From Caryophanales bacterium (GTDB lineage Bacteria > Bacillota_I > Bacilli_A > RFN20 > CAG-288): 16,309 bases of DNA. The position numbers were made by a program, and so were the translations under genes. The notes under the pieces were generated by a model, which made no database searches, was not told the DNA's origin, and worked only from the letters and a program-made list of their open reading frames with translations. The stretch spans positions 1-16,309 of the forward strand of contig JAJVUU010000043.1 in NCBI GenBank assembly GCA_021621525.1, written 5' to 3'. Below are positions 12,427-16,309 of the stretch, in pieces. Positions within the stretch are counted from its first letter, which is position 1. Each line of letters begins with the position of its first letter.

Positions 12427-15117
12427 TTATGCATGGTCGGTGATGGTCACCTTGTAGTTCTTGTTGAAAGTCAAAGTCAGCATCAGATATTTGGTATCTC
12501 TCTTGGAGAGGGACTCGTCTTTTATCCCATCTGCTTCGACAAGGATGTCGATGTTGATGCTACCACCTCTTCTGATTTCGAATGTCCTTTTGGTGTTTTC
12601 CGCGAAGCTTGTCGTCTTCCCACTGTAGGTGTCATCCATCTCTTCCCATTCGTCATAATCGGCGAATGTTCCGGATGTGGAGTTATTGATGACCTGAAGC
12701 GTATAGGCCTGATCTTTTTTGAATTCTATTTTGGTTTCTTCCTCAGTCACTTCGAACTTGAAGTTCTTTCCGGTTATTTTCGCTTTGGTTCCGTTGATAT
12801 AGGGAACATATATGTTCGTATCATTGGAATCCTTCTTGTTGATGGAGATGGTGACGATTTGGTGAAGGTAAAGAGTCGATGGGATCGATGCGACATTCTT
12901 TGAATTGATTTTGAAGGAATACGAGATTGCCCCGCCTGTGCCATCGATTATCGTGATGTTTGATTTTTTCATCTCGGACAATATGAACTTCAAACCTTTC
13001 AGGTTGCTTCCGACGTCGATTTTGCCATAGGAGAATTCAAGTTCGTTGGAGTATGAATTCAGACTATAGTCTGTCGGTTTGAATGTCTTTTTTGAATCAT
13101 CGTCATAGGTTGCTTCGATAAAGACTTCCTTTGATGCATCGATGGAGGAAATCGTAGCCGATATGGTTTCATCCAACGGGCATTCGATGGAAGACGTTGT
13201 ATTGTCCTTGTTATATTTGACGTCAATGTCTAGCTTTTGGAATTTTACGGCTAGATAGCTGATGATTTTGTCATCAATCTCGGAGAAATCCAGGCTTATG
13301 GTCTTGGTTTCGACTTTTTCCTTCGTCACCTTGATTCTGACATCATATGCCGGCATGGTGAAGGAATAGGGCTTTGACTTCGATTTGTCATAAGACAAGG
13401 TAACTTCTGTGCTTTCATCGTCGGTTTTGACGACTTTGACATCCATCACTTTGTATAACGCCCCTGGATTGACGCTGAACTTGACGATGTCACCTTCAAG
13501 GTAGGTGCTTTTGCCGCTTGAAGAGAAAGAAACCTTGTCTTCGGCTGAGTTATCTACGGCAAAACCCTTCCCGGCCTCGAAGGAAATGGTGGCATTTCCA
13601 CTTTCCGGCATGGTGAATTTGACATAGCTGACTTTTGGATATCCGTCGGCATTATAGTCGGTCTTGGATTCTATTTTCTGGAGTTCTCCGCCGTTGAGCT
13701 TTGCACCATTGATGATATATCCTGGCTTTGCCTCAATGACGACATAGAAGGTCTTGCCCGGAGCAAGTTTGTCAATCCCAGGTTCGCTTACATAGAAGGC
13801 GCCCTTGGCGATGGCTGAGGCTATGGCAGGATTGTCTTCGATGACGATCTTTCCGTTTTCGGCACAATCATACTGGATGGTGACATCGTTGTCCGGCATG
13901 GTGAACTTGATGTTATAGACATCATTGAACTCACGCTTTGGCGAGTCAAGCCCGATGCCAGTGAAGGTGATTTCCTTGAGGTGCTTTCCTGCAATCGGCC
14001 TGACGTAGAAGTCATAGATTTCGCCTGGAATGAAGAGAGTCGGTGCTTCCACGGTGTCATAGATAGTAGAACCGATTCTTCCCTTGAGGAATTCGACATC
14101 GGAGGAATTGATATAGGTGACTTTCTTTCCGGCAAACAGACCTTCTGCCTTCAAGGTGATGCTTTTGGCAAAGCCACCATCCAAGGTGACTTTGCAGGAA
14201 GACAGGTTCCCGCTTTTGAAATCATAGGAGATGTCATGCCACGTTTCCTCATCATCGTATTTCCATGCAAGGGAGGATAGCATATAACCTTCTTCTCTCA
14301 TGAGGTAGCAGTCGATGGAGCTGTATTTTTCTTTGTCATCGATGCCAAGGAAACGGAAACCAGTAGAAGTCGAGACTGTCAGAGAATGCCCGGCTTCTTC
14401 TTTTTTCTGATTGGAATAGATGATATAGACACTTTCACTCTTATCGGACATGGCAAAGGATATGGTCGCATTTCCACTATCTTTATTCAGTGTCGGATGA
14501 TAGGTTTCTTTTCCGACATGGACGTAGATATGATTGACGATGTCTTCGTTCAGGACGGAATTGCTTTCTTTGCCAACAATGTCGAAACTGACGATAGAAC
14601 CTTCCTTGTATTTCTTTTGAAAGATGCTGTCTTCGTCAGGAACTGATATCAAGTCGGAAGCCATGTTGACAAGCTTCAGCCTGTTAAGCCCTATAAAAGA
14701 AGGGGTGATTTCGACGTTTTCTTCGGGCATGACGAAGGAATAGAGTTTTCCTTCCTCTACTTCACTGAATTCAACCTCAGGATTAGAAGTAAAACCATCC
14801 AGCACATAATTGTCTTCTGTGTTTACTTGCAAGGATACAAGAGTGCCTTTTTTGGCAAGCTGTGGATCTGCGGTCACGTTTCCGCCTTTGACTTCTTTGA
14901 CGGTGATGAAGTAACTGATTTCTTCTTCCTGCTTTTCTTCTGATGATGAGGAACCATAGGATTCTTTTGGTGAAGATACAGGGTTGCCGGCTTTGTCTGA
15001 TGACGTAGAGGATTCCGTGATGGAGGAATCGGTGTTTTCAGAAGAGATGGCAATGCGATTGCATCCAGACAAAAGGAAGAGGGCAACTAGGGAAGTAAGA
15101 AGATTCTTATGCTTCAT
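12427..15117 (-). CDS. large surface lipoprotein with InlB/Flg_new-like beta repeats
   Basis: An exported 896-residue protein. The signal peptide ends in the lipobox LLSGC (C19), so it should be lipid-anchored outside the membrane. A Ser/Thr/Glu-rich linker (20-66) probably spans the wall. Divergent 'bacterial repeat' (InlB B-repeat/Flg_new-like) units follow, each ending in an F-x-M-P motif and a beta strand: about 68-139 (FVMPEENVEI), 335-416 (FTMPDNDVTI), 420-513 (FTMPESGNATI), and 517-598 (FTMPAYDVRI). A degenerate unit ends near 221 (FAMSDKSESV). Residues 600-896 contain related beta-rich segments without the motif. No catalytic residues or LPXTG anchor are seen. Adhesion or envelope scaffolding is the usual guess for such proteins, but binding partners are unknown. 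Start: AAAGGAG 5 nt before the ATG. It has its own promoter and terminator. Confidence 0.85.
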   Translation of the reverse strand: MKHKNLLTSLVALFLLSGCNRIAISSENTDSSITESSTSSDKAGNPVSSPKESYGSSSSEEKQEEEISYFITVKEVKGGNVTADPQLAKKGTLVSLQVNTEDNYVLDGFTSNPEVEFSEVEEGKLYSFVMPEENVEITPSFIGLNRLKLVNMASDLISVPDEDSIFQKKYKEGSIVSFDIVGKESNSVLNEDIVNHIYVHVGKETYHPTLNKDSGNATISFAMSDKSESVYIIYSNQKKEEAGHSLTVSTSTGFRFLGIDDKEKYSSIDCYLMREEGYMLSSLAWKYDDEETWHDISYDFKSGNLSSCKVTLDGGFAKSITLKAEGLFAGKKVTYINSSDVEFLKGRIGSTIYDTVEAPTLFIPGEIYDFYVRPIAGKHLKEITFTGIGLDSPKREFNDVYNIKFTMPDNDVTIQYDCAENGKIVIEDNPAIASAIAKGAFYVSEPGIDKLAPGKTFYVVIEAKPGYIINGAKLNGGELQKIESKTDYNADGYPKVSYVKFTMPESGNATISFEAGKGFAVDNSAEDKVSFSSSGKSTYLEGDIVKFSVNPGALYKVMDVKVVKTDDESTEVTLSYDKSKSKPYSFTMPAYDVRIKVTKEKVETKTISLDFSEIDDKIISYLAVKFQKLDIDVKYNKDNTTSSIECPLDETISATISSIDASKEVFIEATYDDDSKKTFKPTDYSLNSYSNELEFSYGKIDVGSNLKGLKFILSEMKKSNITIIDGTGGAISYSFKINSKNVASIPSTLYLHQIVTISINKKDSNDTNIYVPYINGTKAKITGKNFKFEVTEEETKIEFKKDQAYTLQVINNSTSGTFADYDEWEEMDDTYSGKTTSFAENTKRTFEIRRGGSINIDILVEADGIKDESLSKRDTKYLMLTLTFNKNYKVTITDHA

Positions 15118-15142
15118 GATAGCTCCTTTCGATGTAGATGAT

Positions 15143-15167
15143 CATCGGAATGAGCAGAATTCCGATG
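15143..15167 (-). promoter_or_regulatory. perfect 9-bp hairpin in the lipoprotein 5' leader
   Basis: CATCGGAAT (15143-15151) and ATTCCGATG (15159-15167) enclose a 7-nt loop, in the transcribed leader about 25 nt before the ATG at 15117. No U-run follows in the direction of transcription, so it is not a terminator. An adjacent palindrome GATGATCATC (15137-15146) could form an alternative pairing. It may stabilise the mRNA or modulate initiation. Confidence 0.5.
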
Positions 15168-15263
15168 GCTTTGAAAGTGTCCGTTGCTCTTCTCTTTTTT
15201 TCAATGATGAATTCCGGCAAAGCTTAAAAAAGACGCAAGAAATTTTAAACATTTTCACATCAA

Positions 15264-15272
15264 AGTATAACA
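15264..15272 (-). promoter_or_regulatory. extended -10 promoter of the large lipoprotein gene
   Basis: The minus strand reads TGTTATACT, an extended -10 (TGn plus TATACT) with a partial -35 AAGACA 18 bp upstream. It predicts a leader of about 140 nt that includes the hairpin at 15143-15167. This is longer than for any other gene in the window except the small membrane peptide. Confidence 0.45.
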
Positions 15273-15333
15273 TTTATGGAATTTGTCTGTCTTTCTTTTT
15301 TGGAAATATGATTGAAAAATACCAAAAAACATT

Positions 15334-15365
15334 AAAAAAGGAAGAACCCCATAAGGAATCCTTCC
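15334..15365 (-). terminator. intrinsic terminator of the small lipoprotein gene
   Basis: On the minus strand GGAAGGATTCC and GGGGTTCTTCC form an 11-bp stem with three GU pairs and a TTAT loop, followed by a TTTTTT run. It sits 35 nt after the stop at 15400 and separates the two lipoprotein transcription units. Confidence 0.75.
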
Positions 15366-15399
15366 AGTCGCTTTTCCACGAATCAAAGAAAAGCCGGTT

Positions 15400-16080
15400 C
15401 TACCAAAGAGAATAATCCGGATTGATGGTCTTCAGAAGCGTATCGATGTATCCTGACATGGAACGTATGGTCTCAAAGCCCATGCTTCCATATTCGTCGT
15501 CACTGTATTTCTTCTTGGGAAGATTGCTTTCCTGAAGGCTGTATTTTACACTTTGGATGTATGGGGATGTGCCATAGCGGATATCCTGATAGGATATCTT
15601 CATGGAGGATTCGATGTCTTTGTCATCCTTCAGATAGGTGTAGATATGAAAGACATCATAGGATTCCTTTTTGAAATCAAAGAGGGAATTCAGGTAATCC
15701 GAATAGAAGAAGGAACGGTTGGGCCTGTCATCCTCTTTGTCCAGACTCCAGGTCATGGCAACATAATAAGGGTGATCTGTCTTGGAGGAATCATAGGTGA
15801 CGTTCCATTTGAAATCCTTGTTATCGATGGTTCCTTTTTTGATGAGGATATATGTGGAATCCAAGGAAGAATGAGAGGCATCGGAAAGGAAATAGTTACG
15901 TATGTTTTCGTCGGCATCTTCTTTTTGAGGATTTTCGTTTGTCGGAAATGACAGGAAGGAAAAATCCATGTTCTCGGAATAGGTGATGGTATTGTCTTTT
16001 ATTTCCTTGGGGAGATGGTAATCCGTGCAGGATGTCAGGACAAGAAAAGATAAGATAATGATTCTTTTTGATGGATTCAT
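15400..16080 (-). CDS. lipoprotein of unknown family (226 residues)
   Basis: An N-terminal signal peptide MNPSKRIIILSFLVLTSC ends in the lipobox LTSC (C18), so a membrane-anchored extracellular lipoprotein is predicted. The mature part is polar, rich in Asp, Ser, Tyr and Lys, with no recognised domain or catalytic motif. Aromatic/beta-like segments such as YYVAMTWSLD and FHIYTYLKDD suggest a compact beta-containing fold. An upstream in-frame TTG at 16155 would add 25 residues before the signal peptide and is rejected. The ATG at 16080 has no Shine-Dalgarno but lies 7 nt after an extended -10 box, pointing to a leaderless mRNA. It precedes the large lipoprotein gene on the same strand but is separated from it by a terminator and a second promoter. 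Confidence 0.75.
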   Translation of the reverse strand: MNPSKRIIILSFLVLTSCTDYHLPKEIKDNTITYSENMDFSFLSFPTNENPQKEDADENIRNYFLSDASHSSLDSTYILIKKGTIDNKDFKWNVTYDSSKTDHPYYVAMTWSLDKEDDRPNRSFFYSDYLNSLFDFKKESYDVFHIYTYLKDDKDIESSMKISYQDIRYGTSPYIQSVKYSLQESNLPKKKYSDDEYGSMGFETIRSMSGYIDTLLKTINPDYSLW

Positions 16081-16087
16081 GCAAAAA

Positions 16088-16096
16088 AGTATATCA
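16088..16096 (-). promoter_or_regulatory. extended -10 promoter 7 nt before the small lipoprotein ATG
   Basis: The minus strand reads TGATATACT (TGn + TATACT, 16088-16096) and the ATG begins 7 nt after it, so the predicted transcript starts at or next to the A of ATG. The -35 position (CTTCTC) is poor, as is common with an extended -10. No ribosome binding site lies within 30 nt upstream. Confidence 0.6.
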
Positions 16097-16156
16097 TAAG
16101 AAGAAATAATGAGAAGAGTTTTTGAAAAAGAATGGATAAAAGGGCTTACATCCAAC

Positions 16157-16182
16157 TATAATGATATCAACTGAACAAGGAG
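16157..16182 (+). promoter_or_regulatory. glpK promoter -10 and ribosome binding site
   Basis: TATAAT (16157-16162) has no strong -35 upstream. AAGGAG (16177-16182) lies 5 nt before the ATG at 16188. No cre-like site was seen between it and the divergent lipoprotein gene. Confidence 0.5.
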
Positions 16183-16187
16183 ATGCT

Positions 16188-16309
16188 ATGAAAAAATATA
16201 TCATGTCAATCGATCAGGGCACCACGTCCACAAGAGCCATCCTGATCAACGAAAAAGGAGAAGAGGTCTTCAAGGCCCAAAGAGAGGTCGAATGTCTTTT
16301 TCCGCATCC
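16188..16309 (+). CDS. glpK: glycerol kinase, N-terminal fragment cut by the window edge
   Basis: The visible 40 residues begin MKKYIMSIDQGTTSTRAI, the FGGY-kinase phosphate-binding motif DQGTTSTRA diagnostic of glycerol kinase, followed by NEKGEEV and AQREVE as in GlpK. The enzyme phosphorylates glycerol to glycerol 3-phosphate, feeding glycolysis or lipid synthesis. The ribosome binding site AAGGAG at 5 nt sets the start. The frame is open to the end of the window, so the C-terminal >90% lies outside. Its product is the same metabolite released by the phosphodiesterase at 1309-2055, although the genes are far apart. Confidence 0.93.
   Translation, partial: MKKYIMSIDQGTTSTRAILINEKGEEVFKAQREVECLFPH

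Noticed and set aside
12349..12903. 184-codon plus-strand open frame opposite the end of the large lipoprotein
   Set aside because: It runs through the lipoprotein terminator hairpin and opposite its coding sequence, and gives no recognisable protein.
1..16309. CRISPR arrays, insertion sequences, rRNA or tRNA genes, prophage or integrase genes
   Set aside because: No regularly spaced long repeats, transposase or integrase motifs, terminal inverted repeats with target duplications, or tRNA folds were seen.

Overview
The window looks like chromosome of a low- to mid-GC Bacillota with ordinary (code 11) genetics: TGA is used freely as a stop, most genes have strong GGAG-type ribosome binding sites, and promoters are of the sigma-A TTGACA/TATAAT type. 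The gene set (A-type flavoprotein, oligoendopeptidase F, YtrA-type GntR/ABC operon, large repeat lipoprotein, glycerol kinase) suits an anaerobic, host-associated member of the Erysipelotrichia or a related Bacilli lineage. That placement is an inference, not a proof.

Layout. Positions 25-1306 hold a monocistronic di-iron flavoprotein (O2/NO reductase) with its promoter and a terminator shared with the convergent unit. Positions 1309-3562 (minus) hold a two-gene operon, an SLC45/GPH-like MFS transporter followed by a cytosolic glycerophosphodiester phosphodiesterase, with a near-perfect cre (CcpA) site on the promoter. Positions 3563-7323 form an accessory-looking islet on the plus strand. 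It contains an AT-rich region with 10-bp-phased repeats, a consensus promoter with nested palindromes, a structured leader and a 33-residue single-TM peptide. The peptide's last codons lie inside a hairpin shaped as a minus-strand terminator. A 60-residue ribbon-helix-helix-like protein follows, then a 10-codon leader peptide coupled by ATGA overlap to a 943-residue protein. That large protein fuses a degenerate ABC ATPase domain to a MacB/FtsX-type permease.

Positions 7326-7999 (minus) hold a HAD hydrolase. Positions 8003-10402 (minus) hold a GntR(YtrA)-ATPase-permease operon with overlapping genes and an operator-like dyad on its promoter, divergent from pepF (10474-12243). Positions 12391-15272 (minus) encode a large lipoprotein with InlB/Flg_new-like repeats. 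Positions 15334-16096 (minus) encode a smaller lipoprotein of unknown family, divergent from the start of glpK (16188 onward, truncated by the window edge).

The least ordinary points are the 3.7-4.4 kb islet with its possible antisense RNA and small membrane peptide, the pseudo-ABC/permease fusion, and three minus-strand genes (7961, 10363, 16080) whose -10 boxes sit 7-10 nt from the ATG with no Shine-Dalgarno, suggesting leaderless mRNAs beside conventionally initiated genes.
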